DNA from: Helopsaltes ochotensis
Lineage: Eukaryota > Chordata > Aves > Passeriformes > Locustellidae
DNA: 64,000 nt
NCBI GenBank assembly: GCA_013400155.1
Contig: VXBM01000023.1
Location: 1,105,349-1,169,348, forward strand
Direction: 5' to 3'
Position numbers and translations under genes: made by a program. Each line of letters opens with the position of its first letter. The stretch's first letter is position 1. The notes beneath the pieces were generated by a model. It worked only from the letters and a program-made list of their open reading frames with translations. It searched no databases and was not told where the DNA came from. Shown here one piece after another: positions 11,279 through 25,300 of the stretch.

Positions 11279-14200
11279 CTGCGGGAGGGATATCAGCTGC
11301 TGAGCCCTCCAGGTGATTTAAATCTTCCGAGGCTGAGGAGAACTGGGTATCTCCCAGTAATGCGGAGCCCTGGTCCCAGGCTGGCACGAAAACCCTCAGC
11401 AGGGCTCCTGTCCATGTCACAGTCCAACCGCTGCAGCCCCTGGGTGCAGTGCTGACTCCTTCCTGGTCCTTCCCCTGGGGTTGATGGGGACGGGATGGGT
11501 AAGGGTCCTATGGGAGGCCACTCCTCAGTGACCAAGGCTGTGTGGGTGGGGAGATTAATGGTGGGATCTTACAGAGACAGCAGCAAGTCTTGGAAAGGAG
11601 TTGAAGAGGAGGGAGGGGAGCAGAGACAAATATGTGACAGGATGTCTTGGAGGCACTGATGGGAAAGGACAGCAAGACTTGGTGTTGCACCTGGGGAGAG
11701 GCTATGGACTAGAACACCAGCAAGGAAGGGGAGTATGGCTGGGAGCGCTGGGACCGAGAAAGCAGAAAGGAGCACAGGAGATGAGGAACCCAACCGTGAA
11801 GGCAGCAGGATGAACACCAAGGAGAAAGGAAATACTGAAATGCTATTTATTCAGTTTGTGCTGCCTACCTTGTGCAGTGAATGAAACAGGGCCCTGCGGG
11901 GAAAACACTGTGTAGCCACATAGTTAATGCATAAGGGAGCAAACTAATGGTTGCCTGAAGATCCCTGCCTTTTCCTAATTTTTCAGTGTTTGACTTTGTA
12001 CTGTCATTTTAATAAGTTTTGTTATGTGTCAGATGTACATACTCTGCTATAATGTTTCTGGAGTGAGTGATGTGCATCCTCATTTTCACCCTGTTGCATC
12101 TCACAATGTTTCTCTGTTTAATGCTTGGTCCAAAAAGCAACTTACCCCTCCAGCCTTTTCCTGCTTTACTAGCAGGTAAGAGCTTGAAGGAAAATACAGA
12201 CCTTCAATGCTGCTGCCTAAAGGCAGGAACATTGCCCACTGAATTTCACCGTCATTTAATGCCTTATCCTGGATGCAAATGCTCACGTGGTTTACAGAGC
12301 TCACACTAGAGCAATAAAAAAACAGGCAAGGAAATCAAAGACGTATTTCTGTTCTGTTTTTGTATTACCAGTTGTGTTTAATGCAGTGCACTTAAAGTGC
12401 CTCTAGAATACATTAGAGTGGTTTTGATAGTAAATTTAACTGCCAAACTATTGCCTGCCTCACTGGGATTCCTTCCCATCTTCAAATCCATATACTCCAT
12501 GTCTCACTTCACCACTAATGGGAGAAGGGTGACATGTACTGCCAGCCAAGCAAGAGCAAAGCCTGAGGAGTTTGGAATTGTTCCTGGGTTGCTCAATATC
12601 ACCCAGGAGACAAGGCTCATGCCTGTGCAACGAACATCACCAGGTTAACGCAGAAGGACTGACACTGACCTATTATTTTCTTCCTTGGCAGATCTCTCTG
12701 AATCACACGGCAGAGAGGTTCATCTGGTGATTTGAGAATGAGCTACCGTGATACCAAGCATGGCTGACCAGAAATGGAGATAAGAGGCTGTCGATTCTAT
12801 TCTTCCCTTCACCCACACAGAAAGCCTGTGATGAATGTTTTTGATTCAGTAACTGTAGCCCAGGGGCCATCATTTGAGTGAAGCTCCAAGGCTAAAGCTT
12901 AACCCTCAGTCCAGCTTTTGCTTGCCCCATAAATACCACAGACCAATAAAAATATCACACAGCAATTCATTAAAAACTTCCCATGAAAGAAATGTTCTTA
13001 AAAACAAGGAGAAATCCCCTTTTGGAACTTGCAACACAAATGTTACTCTGTTAGCGCACAAAATTCAGAGTAAACCTGACTAGAAACTGAAGTGAAAGCC
13101 AGACATCTGTTTCCATTGTCCATCAGAGAGAAATGCCATGGAACAAGGAAACAGCAGAATGTGAAAAGCAAATTGGATTTTAAAAAGCCTTGCAAGGATA
13201 AGCTTTAGAGGGATCCTCTATAAATCTGAGTACGCAATGTTTAGCATGCCAGCATCCATTCAGGTTAATTAGACTGGAGTCCTGTGCCACGAGGTGTGTG
13301 AATAACCTAAAATAACAACAAATGAGTGAGCGGTACCCACATGTCATAGGAGAAAAAATACAAATGTGAGTGTGATGGAGCTGGTAGGGTTTGCACCTTC
13401 AGAGAAAATAAGGATGACACCTGCACGCAGCGGTCACTTGATTGCGGAGGAAATGTTTCTCACATGCACAGCACTTCTAGGAGTCCCAGAGACCAACCTT
13501 TCAGGCTGTGCTGGTCACTTTTTGTCTGTATTTTTAACAGATGCATTAGGAATTGCAAAGAAGAACTGTTCTGCCAGGGTAAAACATATCTGTGAGTGGC
13601 AGGGAGGGCCTGTCTATGGCAATGCAGAAAGGAGGGTGTAGTGCAATGCCTCTCTGAGTGCCAGAGAGAGCTGAGCAGTGGCAGGACTGGATACCAGGTC
13701 TTGAGGACTCTGCCGGGCTGCCCAGAGATCTGAGATGGCAGACTGGGTCTACCACAGGAGAGGGGGAATTCACATAACCCAAGGATCCTCAGAAGCAATT
13801 GTATTTTGGCTAGCAATGAGGAAAGGAATAACATTTAAAGAAGATACTGCCCTCTTACAGTAAAGAGTGTTTTGATCATCATGGAAGTAAGGTGGACAAA
13901 AAGCACCAGATAGTTCAAGGAAATGGTCTGAACTGAGTCAAGCTCAGCAATGATTAAAAGCTGCTACCACTTACAGCAGTTCAGGGGATATTTGAGATGA
14001 GCCAATAGATGTCACACCACAGGCATTCACATCTTTGCAGCAGCACCTAATTGGCTCCCATGTTGGCAGTCTCAACAGTGATGCCGTAGTTTAAAGGGGT
14101 TGTGGGGAGTAAATCCACTGCTCTGGGTAGGGAGCAACCTGGGGTTGCTCTGGCAAAGCAGGGGACGGTGGCATAGGTAAGCTTGTCATGCCAGTGGCTT

Positions 14201-14454
14201 TATTTTTATTGCTTTGAGGAGAAATAAAAGTTCCCAGCAATTCCAGCCATCAGCCCAATACTGCTCCAAGAACTGAGACCTTTCCAATAAAGCAAGCCAA
14301 CAGCAAGGCAAGAATTTGTAGCCCGGCTCCTCTAATTGCAAGGCTCTTCCCCAGCCCCATTAATTTCCTGTGAAACTGAGAAGTTTAGTCAGCATTAAAT
14401 CTGGGAATGTTGCCTTCCACAGGGGCTCTCTGTTACACAGCAGACAGGCTTACA
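11279..14454. other. Unique non-coding sequence
   Basis: No gene or repeat family is recognised. It includes a purine-rich strip at about 11540-11830 and A+T-rich sequence near 12.0-12.5 kb and 12.9-13.1 kb. Overlapping open frames at 13366-13834 on both strands look like shadows without domain content. Confidence 0.5.
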
Positions 14455-14479
14455 TTTTTGCTGTGACAAATATTTTATT
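14455..14479 (-). terminator. Candidate polyadenylation site, minus strand
   Basis: On the minus strand a canonical AATAAA hexamer (14479-14474) is followed about 14-18 nt later by a CA dinucleotide suitable for cleavage. A GU-rich stretch then follows ('tgtaagcctgtctgctgtgt'). This is the normal order of a vertebrate cleavage site. The upstream side (roughly 14480-15000) reads like A+T-rich 3'UTR sequence and carries two GCACTTT heptamers, but no stop-terminated coding exon is visible. AATAAA occurs often by chance in A+T-rich DNA, so the call rests on the downstream element. Confidence 0.3.
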
Positions 14480-17400
14480 GACATTGATACAATATATACA
14501 TTGCAAAAGAACATCCAGGATAAAGTATTTCTCTATTTCTGTGGGGAGACATGTTTCGTATACAGATGGCTGGAGTAAATCTGGCCTCACAATTAAAATC
14601 TGTTTAGAGTTTGCAGTGAAGTGACTGATGGATTGGTCTCAGTGCTTCATCAATGCCCCCTCCCCATGCCTCTCTGTAGAACAACATTGATGGCAGGCCA
14701 TAAATAGCCATTTGCACAAAGTGCAGGAACTCTTTAAGTATCATTTTATAGCTAGAATATATACTCCAAGTGGCTGGCAAAATGCAAAGTGCTTGGGGTC
14801 TTTAAGTAGCAGAGGCAACAGACCGTGGGTGGACAACAATACCTTTCAATTTGTACCAAGGGTGCCTATTTGAACCTTATATTTGTACCCAATATAGGAA
14901 TGGGGATGTTGTTAATATTCTGGTAAATTCTTTATTTGCTGCGTGCACAAAATACAGGTCCTTTTCTAAAGAAAGAGAGGCATTAAACAGGGTTTTCCTG
15001 GCCACATTGATGCCTGTCTAATTATATGATTTTGAAATCTCCCCAACACTTCAGATTAGTGCAGATTTTCACTTTGCACTTTGTCCTATATTCTTGCATA
15101 ATTTTAGTGGACACCACTAAACGGCCACTTTCTTTCCTATCCACAAGTTTTTTATCTCAAGTCTGGAGGAAAATCAGACTCTTTTGGAAGGCTCTACCAA
15201 CAATGAATTATTTCAATGGTGCTTAACACTATGATGAAAGGGGCCAATTGATCATCAAACAATGTTTAAACTAAAAGCTGTATAAAAATGTAAAATACAT
15301 ACTAAGGTAAAAGCTCTCTGCAGTAACAGTAGCCACATGTCATGGACAGGGAGGTAGCAGAGGCAGAATTGTGATGCATCGCCTTTGTCTCATCAAGCAG
15401 AGGAGCATCTTGAGCAGCCCTGAGCAGAGAGATGGCCTGGGCACCTCCCTTGCTGCAGCAGGACTGCTGTGTGTCCTCACAGGTGCCCCTCTAACTAACC
15501 TGGATTAGCCTAAGTTTCCTAAAGGCCATGTTAGCCAAGAAGGCATCTTGGCAGTGCCCTCATAGATAGCAACTTCAAGCACATGACCATGGGCTACTGC
15601 TGAGCTACAGATGGGTGTTAGCAGTGGGACACAAGCCAGATTCCTGAGCTGCACATCTTCTGTCCTGCTGCACAGAGAGCATGGAGAGTGCCCTCAGCTG
15701 CCAGAGAGAAGCCTGCAACAGAGGAGATTGAGTGCTGTGGAAACCTCTCAGGGTTTGCTATGCAGAAGCCGTGCTCACATTACTAGGAAATGACCCTGCA
15801 CTCACCTGAGATGTAAAGCCAAGAGTAAACTTCTGGTGATCAGAGCCTGAGCAGCAAGATGAGGAGCTTTTCAAAAGTATCCATGAAGGAAGAGGGCTGT
15901 GGGTACCGTTGCCAGCATGATAGAGGAAAGGAGAGCTTCAGAAGAAGCTCATGCCTTTGGTGAGGCAATGATGTTCTGTAGAATGTCTCCTAACTCACTA
16001 ACTCCTCTATGCTTCCGCATGGAAACTTATGGGTTCAGCTCACAAGCTGAGAGCTTCCAGGCACGTTATCCCTGTACTTGCCCAAAAGCCAACTGTGACC
16101 TTAACGGCTTCCCCATTGAGTAACTACTGTGGGGTCTGAGGTGAAAGAAAATTCCAGGAAGTTGTGAAGATTTTAACGTTTTATAAAGTAGTAATAATAG
16201 TCCAACCACTTGTAGTTAAGGGACAGAAATTTTAAAAATACAATATTAAAAAGAGGGAGGTGCATCCTTTTCCTGGAGGAAAAGGAGTCCTGCCATTTAT
16301 TAATTTTCTGTCACAGTGAGTACTATTTTCTTCAAGGCAGAGAGAACAATTTTCCTCTCCGAGCCGTTATGGCCTGACAACAGCAGCAAACCTTAGCTGA
16401 GGAATAAACGAGGAATTATTTATTTGTTCTTGGCTCAATTAATTCCTGGCTTGGAATCTCAGTGCAGAAATCAGGCTATTTTCACGTGTCCATTGTAGTA
16501 AAATGGTGTCAGGCTGAGCCATTCCTGGCAGTACTTCATGCCTGAGAATTAGGAAGGAAACACTATATTTGGAAATAGACTCCTGTTATGGCACTGCAAA
16601 ATATAGTTCCCTTACAACAGGATGCAGTAGACTCCAAAAGTCAAAAGCCTAGGAAACCTGATGCCAGGAAAACCCATCTGCTTTCCTAGGATGCCAGTCC
16701 AAGGCATAATCATGGTTGATGTCAAAAACATATCTGCAGAAAAACATGGAAACTGAGTTTTAGGTCCTGTCACTTAATAATTTCAGCCAAGCTCAACTGC
16801 TGAGAAACACCCTGAAATCTGTCTCCAACAAATGCATCTCTTTTTAATTTGAATATTTTTATTTTAAAAGGATCGCTCTTTTTATCGTTAGATGAACATT
16901 TCTAATAGGTGTGGCTGGCCTCATCTTTACACACTTTGTTACAGAGAAGGCTGTAGAGATGACACGTGTGTGTGGAAATGTCTGCTGGCAAATACCTTCT
17001 TTGCATGGAGGAGAAGGAGGAGGGGAGCAGAGGGCTCCAGTGCTCCAGTGCTGGCTTTCTATTTCAGGTACTTTTGCACCAAGAAACTAGATTTACAGCT
17101 TTTCCTTGATGTGAGAATGAAAATCAGATTGCTGTGCTGGTTTTCCATCCTACCAGAGTCAGCTACATTCTAGTAAAAGGAAGAAAAAGAAGGCAGGTCA
17201 TGAAGGAACCAAGTATGAGGAAGGACTTGTACAAGGACAGATTGGGAAGCCTTCCAAGCAAAAGACGTATAGGATGCACACTCACCTGCTGCTTTGGCTG
17301 ACAGGCAGAAAGCACTTAGCCAGATGCTGGTCACCATTAATGCTGCTCCCAAACCACACAGCAAAGAAAAGCCTATGTGACACTGACCTGAGGACTCCCA

Positions 17401-20400
17401 GCTACTGTAGAGAGCTGTCTTAATGGAACCTGGTAGTCAAATGTTCTCAAACACAACTAGAGGTTTTGGAAGTTCACATAAAAAACAAGTATCCTAAACA
17501 GCCTCTTAGGTTAATCTTTGATTTAAAAAAACCCCAAAAAACCAAAAAAAAACCCAACACATTAAAAATGCCGGCAACTCTCTGGATCTGTGCACTCTGG
17601 ATGGATCCCCTGCCCGTTGCTATCACTGAAGTAGCCAAACTAGTCTAAGAAACAGTGGCAAATTTGGGCCAAAAAGGCTTTGGACAGTATTTGCTACCAG
17701 CCATGTTGGTTCATTTTTTTCAGCTGATAGATGTTGAAGGGGCCAGGGCAAGGCTCACAATGGCATGTTGCTGCTGCTGCTGTTCATTTCAGGCTATTAG
17801 CATGAACAGAAACAGCCATTTCATGCTGATGCCACAAGATTTTCAGCCATCTGTAACATTTAAGCCTTTCTCAATCCACTATGAAAAATAGCTCAGGAAA
17901 GACAGGTAGGGGAACAAATCCTTCAGCTCATCATAACAGCTAGGAAAAGATGATAAGGCTTGGAAGGAAGGATTGCAAATGCTCTTCTCTCCTGTAATGC
18001 TTCACTTCTACCAACCCAGTGGGGCAGAAATCCAACTGAAAACCCCTCTAACATCCATAGTTGTTAGTAAAAAGGCAATCTTTCCAGCGTGCCAATTCCC
18101 AAGGGCCAGAGCTCCAAGGGATGAAGGGCTCTTTATTCCGTCTACTCAGGTAGAGGAGGAAATGACTCTGACTATTTCCATTTTTATGGATTCCCTACTC
18201 ATAGTGCTCTTTGTGACAGGGCAATAAACCACTATTACCTGGGATTTCAGATTTGTAAGATAAAAAATATTGATTTTCAGTTGCAGAAAACATTTGTGTT
18301 TGGGGGCAACAATTAATTGCCCACTCACCATGTCTCCCTGGATGCAGGTAACAGGATAGAACTGCTTCTAACTTGGAGAATATCGTGTTTACTCATGTCT
18401 TGCTCCTCACCTGGGAGTACCAAACCCTTGATTTCATCGATCTCAGTCCTTGCTTGGCTAAGCACTTTTAGCTTTCATCCTCTAAGTTTTCGCTGCAGAA
18501 GATATAAATCAAGGAATTCAGAGAGGCAACAGAGATGGAAAGCTTGACAATGACAGCTGTTACAGACTATAAGGTGAAAGTTGATGGTCAGGGCATTGTT
18601 AAAGCAGAAATGACTCTGGCAAATCCTCTCTGTGTGAATGCTAATTGAGGTGAATAATTAGCTGGATCAGCTTTCTGACAGCAAAGACAGGTTATTCTGT
18701 GGGAACCTGAGCTGGTATGCCTAGTCATAAGTGGAATTTGGGAGATGGGTGTACAGAAGCCCTGAGAACATCCTCATCAGTGTACAAGAAAGTAATTTGA
18801 TGAGTTGACTCTGTAATTAGGGATCCTGGAAAACTGGCGATTTAAGTCTCTGCTGGCACTAGTACTCTGGATTTTCCTCAGACTGTGCATGTCTTCTTTC
18901 TTTAAGTAAGATTTTTGCCCTTGATGAGATAATGTCAAGGACCAACACCTTTAGCTTTATGATCACCAGGACTGCAGTGGAAAACTGGCTTCTTTTGGAG
19001 GTGCAGATTCACCACCAGAAGGAGGAGGAGGGCCTGGTGCCAGGCAAGCACTGGCTGGCAGCAATGGTTTCCTCCTTTGAGCAAAATATCCCAGAAGGTG
19101 TGACGTGAGGAGGTTTTGTCTGGCCTCCAGGGCTGAAATTCTGGCCAGTCTCTCCACACTTGATATTACACATGGTCAGAAAACATAGTTGAAAATGTAA
19201 GAAATCTTGATTTTTATTATCCTGCTGTTTTTGGTAACAACTGTGCAGTAGCCCTGGACAGAGACATATGGTTTATAGTAGAATATCCATCTACATAGAT
19301 TTTTCCCATGGCTATTTATCATATTTGTCCTTTTTTAGCACCACAGCCATCAGTTATAAGCAATGTAAAGGAGCAGGTAGTAAAGTGCCAAGTGCTATGC
19401 TCTTGTCTTGCCAGCATCAGGACTGCTAATGGGACCATCTGGCTCCAGGGCCCTGTTTATTGCACTAGACACAAAGGGACACCTCAGGATGAAGGTTAAA
19501 ATCCCCGGTAATGGACAACTGTGAAACAGCAGGGCCGAGGCAGGATGGTGGCATTCCTGCCCCAAGCCCTCCAGGCTCAGGGGTGGGATATTACAGAAGA
19601 TGTTACTGATCTGTTCTCCCCTTCTGCCCTTCAAAGACTTCAACACAGCATCTCTAAAGGCTACCAACCACAAGTCTGGTAGTTTATCATCCAGACACTG
19701 CACATTGCCCTTAGAAATCCCAAGGCAAGGTATCTCAAAATAAGCCTGGTTCTTCCATCTTCTACTGCTCATCTAGTAATTATTCTATCCCAGTTTTAAA
19801 AGGTCACATGACCTTTCTGCTTCTTCTCCACCATTGTCCAATGTTTCACTGAGGAGCTCTCTTCCATTCATCCCACACTTTACTGGGCAGCAGACAAGGT
19901 TCACAGCTCCCAAGACTTAGTTCCACGGCTCATCAGGTTACAGGCAAACATCTCTGTTGCTCTCGTGACTGTCTGCTTCCTCCAGGAAACTAACAGCGTT
20001 TCTAGGAGTCTGCTTTTTATGCATGAAGATAAGGAGAAAAGAAGGAAAGAAAGAGCACCTCAGTCTGTGTGTGACAGAGAAAGGCTAGTGGTATTTTTCA
20101 GGGCTATAATACCAAAAACCAAACAAAGAAATTATATCAATTTTTAGTTTGTTCTTTATTTTTTCCAAAGTTTTTTCCAGGTTTCTTGGGAGACTGCCTG
20201 TAGATACGCCATTATCCCGGTGACCTCTGGATTTTGGTGCTATTAAAATCCGCTGTTCTTAGAGCTCTTCTGCTGTCCTTTCTTGTGTGCCCACACCTAG
20301 ACTTTCCTACTCATCCTCCAGTCAGACCAGTCTTACTGCCACAGTTCTCTACACTGCAACCACTACACAGTTTTCCCTCCAGCATCACCAGGGGCATGTC

Positions 20401-22029
20401 CTGTTGTTCATGTCCTGAGGCAACCCCAGGCAGTGGGACAGCACTTTCTGCTGCTTCAGTCTGTGACTCCCAGGCTTTCCTGCAGATGCATCCCTGCTAC
20501 TGCCTGTCCCGATTCTCTGCTGTTCAGCCCTGAACCTTTCTAAAGCAGAGGTTGCCACCATGATTGTTTGTCTGGTGTCCCTCAGCAGTGGTCAAGATGA
20601 GGCCTGGCTCTGGCCAGGACCCAGGTATGCAGAGGAAAAGGCATTAGCCTGTCCTGGCCACCAGTTGACTCTCATTTCAAGCTTGGTTAGAGCTGCTACA
20701 ATGTCAGTAGGTGAACTGCCAGTTTACTTCCCAGCTTCCTCTTGATCCCCAGCTGCAAATTGCTGTTTATTTGGAAGGACAGAAGGTACCAACAGATTGA
20801 TATGAGAAGAGGCAAAACCCCAAAACACTATACAGCTTGCCTGAAAATAAAATTGTGGGTAATTAAATTGGACTCTTGGAGAAACACTGGGACACAAGAT
20901 GAAAAAAGCAAAATCAACTGAAAAGAAAAGCAGAAGACTGAAGGAAACATTTAGATAATAGGGGAAAGAAACCCTCACACAAACCAAAACCAACCCTGGA
21001 AGCTGGAAAGGAGAGGAGAGTGCAAACTCTTTGATTCTGAAGATGCTTCTGAAGATAAAGCTTACATTTGCTGTGCTTGTAAGGTCACCTTCCAGCTTTC
21101 TTTCTAAGCATTCAGTTTTGTCCATTGATGTGGAACATCAGTTGTAAGACCAAGAGAAACATTTGATCATAGTTGTGGTGTTGGCAGTGCAAGTATAAGA
21201 GACCGAGTATCTCCAGGAAATTTGGGAGAATTGCTCTGACTTTACATCTTTACAAGTAAGAGTAAAATCTTGCAGATGGAGACTTCGTACAACAAATGGC
21301 TCCATCTGTGAGTCAGATGCTAGGCAGGAGGCAGGTGTGGCATACATCTGAACAGTGGCAGACAGCCAGTGTTTAGGGGGAGAGGGTTTATCTGCCAACA
21401 AGGGAAGAGAGAAGACCAGAGTTCATTTTAGAGAGCAAAGAAATTTCTGGGAATGGGGATGAGCTGGGGTAAGCCCTAAAACAGAGTCTGAGAAAGAAGA
21501 AGAAGACAAAAAAGTCAGTCCAGGAAATCTGGGTACTAAGAGAAACTGAGTCTAGAAAAACAAATTTTTATGACATTTTATTTTCCCTTAATCCACATCC
21601 CAAAAATCTATTGGAGAGCATCTTGTTGTGACATCTCTCATGCAGTATCACAAGAACACGCTTCTCTTTCCAAACTGGGCTGAGTCATACGTAGGTCTAG
21701 ACTTGCACCAAGCTGAAGGATATTTAGCTGGAAGTGTCTGATTTGGCTTCAGAGGGAGGTAAGGGAGGAAGGCATCCACCTCTGTACCTCTTGCTCCTTG
21801 AAGAAGAGAATGAAGTCCTGGAGGCTTGGCTACGAAAAGACCCGTGTCCTGGTTTTTGTGTAGAGAAAACCTTGTTGGACAGCACTGGTGGGAGGAAACC
21901 ACTCTTGACTCTCTTGACTAGAAACAGGCTTTCCTTCAGGGTAGTAAAGTGAGCTGTTTGTTAGCTGGAACTTCTGTTTTCCTCCTCCTGAGAGTCTCCT
22001 CTCCTCCATGCAATGCTGGTATGGGAGGA
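14480..22029. other. Unique non-coding sequence
   Basis: About 7.5 kb with no gene or transposon that I can name. Small features are an A/C-rich simple stretch at 17521-17556 and a short CTG run near 17768-17782. Blocks near 14.4-14.6 kb and 16.75-16.95 kb have the low-complexity, A+T-rich look of conserved non-coding elements, but conservation cannot be seen from one sequence. Confidence 0.5.
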
Positions 22030-22330
22030 AGCTGTTTTGTCATTTAAAAGAAAGAAACAGATGGAATATGTGGCAGTGTTAAAAAGCTCCAGCTTGTTGC
22101 CACGGTAACTGAGGGGGATATATTTTATAATTATTATTTAAAATTCTTCATTGTCTTCATTAAAGGTAACAACGATAGCAGAGAATAAACAAAGTGATGC
22201 CCTGCTGTGCAAATCAGTCCCTCAATAAATAAAATTAAAGGAGTGCTTTGCATTGCAAATGCTGATACAGTCACCAGAAGGGTGGAAGGACTGCAGGTTA
22301 TCTGAGGATGATGAATTATGCATGCTGGCA
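22030..22330. promoter_or_regulatory. Candidate enhancer block with RFX X-box and octamer-like sites
   Basis: A perfect palindromic-type X-box, GTTGCC-ac-GGTAAC, lies at 22096-22109. It fits the RFX dimer consensus GTNRCC(N)RGYAAC in both half-sites. It is followed by a long A+T-rich strip (22120-22240). At 22247-22259 there is a near-palindrome, TTTGCATTGCAAA, holding overlapping octamer-like POU sites. RFX sites of this quality occur in promoters and enhancers of ciliary and neural genes; that role here is inference. No CpG island or exon is adjacent, so a distal enhancer is more likely than a promoter. Confidence 0.35.
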
Positions 22331-25300
22331 CATTAAGGACACAGCAGGGTCATTTGGTACCTCTACCCTTTAACTTCTTTTGTGTGGGTTTGGACAAGTC
22401 TTCTTGAGCACTGGACAGAGACTCAGCCAGCTTGCACCACGAAACTGTCTGATCAGCTTCAGGAACGCCCCCCAGACATTCATCATATTGCCCCAGCAAG
22501 CAGATGCAGTAGCTGTAAGGGCCTTGTGAGCCCTTAAGCACTGGCAGTGTGGGATGGAGGATGTCTGACACCCTGAATTGATTGTCTAAGGAGTCGTGTC
22601 TCAGTGAATGACTGAGTATCTTCCACCCAAGATATGTAACAAACTTCACCAACTTATTACCTACATTCAGGTAGCACTCTGCCTCGCCCTGTGGTCTAGT
22701 CATAGTCCTGCTGTGACCTACAGCAGTTGCCTTTCAGTTCTTAGCTACAGTTCTAAGTTTACATCAGTTAAGGGTATGAAGGAAAGAGTTACTCTTGGCT
22801 GTCCAAGACAATAGGATAAATCCAGGATGGGCTGCAACTCTTCTGACTTGGTATTTGGTTCAGGCACAGAAGTAACAAGATAGTAATCAGACTGAGCTGT
22901 GGTTTTTATGGGACATCTCGTGTTAAAAGACAACATCTCATGTTGCTTTGACCTTACTTGTTGACTCAGAGACAGTAAGGCAACAACAGATTAAAGAGGT
23001 AGTTACAAGGGCAAAGTGTTTAGGTGGCTGATTAAAGGACACAGCTGTGACAGGCCAACTTTGAAAGAAAATGAGCTCTTGATGAGCCCAAGGTCAGTAA
23101 AGAGAATGTGTGAACACAGCTCTAATTTGATCGAGAGATTACATTTCATGATAACAAGTTCATACACAGCAAAATCCCTGTTATTACTTCTTCTGACTGT
23201 GTTTGTTATTGCTGATGGAACAGATTAAAAATACATCCAAGCCTGGGGAGATTCTCCCTGGGGATGAGATTGCACAGAGGTCCTCCAGCTTTCCTGCCTT
23301 TGCCCCCAGTTCTTTCCCAGACTTTCTGTGTGCCCAAGCATCCAAGCGTGAGAGAGACAGCTCAGATGTTGAATCCGGGGCATAGGCAGCTGCTCACTCT
23401 TCCTTCAGACAGCAGAACATTAGAACGTTGTCTAAATTTAACACTGCTTCTGCTCCCTGCGTTTGCAGTGAAGTCTGAGTCTCCTGGGGCTGTGGAGTTG
23501 CCACCAGCAGGGACAGGACAGCAGCCCTAGCTCTCCCCAGTCTGGGTTCGCAGGCAGCTCGAGGCAGAAATTCCCTTAGTTAAATAAATGGACAAGGGAG
23601 GCCATGACCTTCTGTATTTGCATCCCCACTGGGATGAGAGTGAGTAAACATCAGTGAATTATCATCTTTTCCCCTCTGCAGATATTTGTATACTGGCAGG
23701 ACCAGGTCAATTATTAAGGCAGAAACAGTCTTTGGAAGATGATAGCTCTTTCTGAAATCATACAAACAAGAATGAATCTCCTAGTTTTCACTGGCTTTAC
23801 TAATAAGTGACCAGGCCCTTCCAAGTACAGGAATGAGACAGAGATGTCCAAGGGTCCTCTGTCTGGGTCCCACTGTATTCACCCCAATAAGTGGCCACTA
23901 CCCATAAAGCAGACAGAAAGCAGCTCTAAGCTGCTCTCCTTCCTGCAGAGACAGAGATGAGGAGGGATCTCTCTGCTCAGTTTCTCATGACTACAAATGC
24001 ATCAGCCAGCCAGACCATATCACTCTGGGAGTCTTCCTGTCGCAAGGGGAATAGTATTATCCATTTTGATAGCTGTTCACATGTCATTTAATCCTGACTC
24101 TTTTAGTAAGTCTAAGTATAGTATTAAGCATAAGAGAAAGTAGGAAATATTATACAATAATCATTAGGAGTGGAATGTGATAGGAGTATAGGTAGAGTAG
24201 TTTTGCACATATGAGTACCCATTACCAAGACAGCTTTTGTCAGCTCAGCATTAGGCAGGCTAAGTGGAAGTTAAATGTCCAGGAAATATTGGAGGTGCAA
24301 GACAAATGATTTGAGGCTTTCCACAAGCAAAAGGTCAGAAGGAATGGCCTCATTGCCAAGAAGCAATTTTTCACTAAAGTTATAACATAACTGAGGACAT
24401 AGTTTAGATAAAGATAAGATAGTCTGATTGTAATTCTATCACATTGTTCCTGATTTACTTGTGGTACCACATTGTAAGATTGATAAATATATTTCTTTAT
24501 ACAAATTACAGGAAATTCTTGTTTCATAAAGTAGTTTCTTTCACCCCTTTGCTGCTGATATCCGTGGGGTCACATGATGTAGCTGGGTCCAGCTCTTTTG
24601 AATGATGCAGTATCTGTCCTCACACACACTTTGCTCTTTTTCTCTTCTCTTATCTAAAAATTCCTTTGATTTTCACCTTATACCTTGTGTTTTTTGAGAA
24701 CTGGCTCAAGAAGGGGATTCAACTTGTATCTGTGATGATCAAGTCACTGTTGCTGAGGGGCTCCTCCCACAGCTACTGATGTGCCCATTGCAGATGTTAC
24801 AACTTCTGGAGGCAGGTGCTCAGGAAATGGCATCTCATCCTCCCAGCACCTTCAGGATTTTGCAAATACCCCTGCTTCACAGGAGAAAAAGAACAAAAAG
24901 GAAAACTTCCATTCTATCAAGTTTTTTTTTGTGAGAGGCTACAGACCAGGAGTGGACACTCAAAATAGCTCATGTGCAAGAGACTACAGCACTGACCAGG
25001 GATGACTAAAACTCAGGTCGTGGTTTTCAAAGTCAATTGGAAAAGCCATGGTTTTGACAGCTGGGCCCTTCCCATTGAGAACTGTCTTGTGCTGAGCTTC
25101 TGAGCATTGCATATATTCACTTGTACTGTTCCTCTCACAGAAGTCTTCCTCTTGGAAATGTTCAATTTAGAAATCTCACCGAGGAGCCAAGAGAATGTTT
25201 CTGAGCCTGGGATTTTCTTCTGGAGAGATTCACTTTTTCAGAATTAATAATTTGTTACAAAAAAAAATTTGGAGTTGCACTATTCATCCCTCTACTCCAG

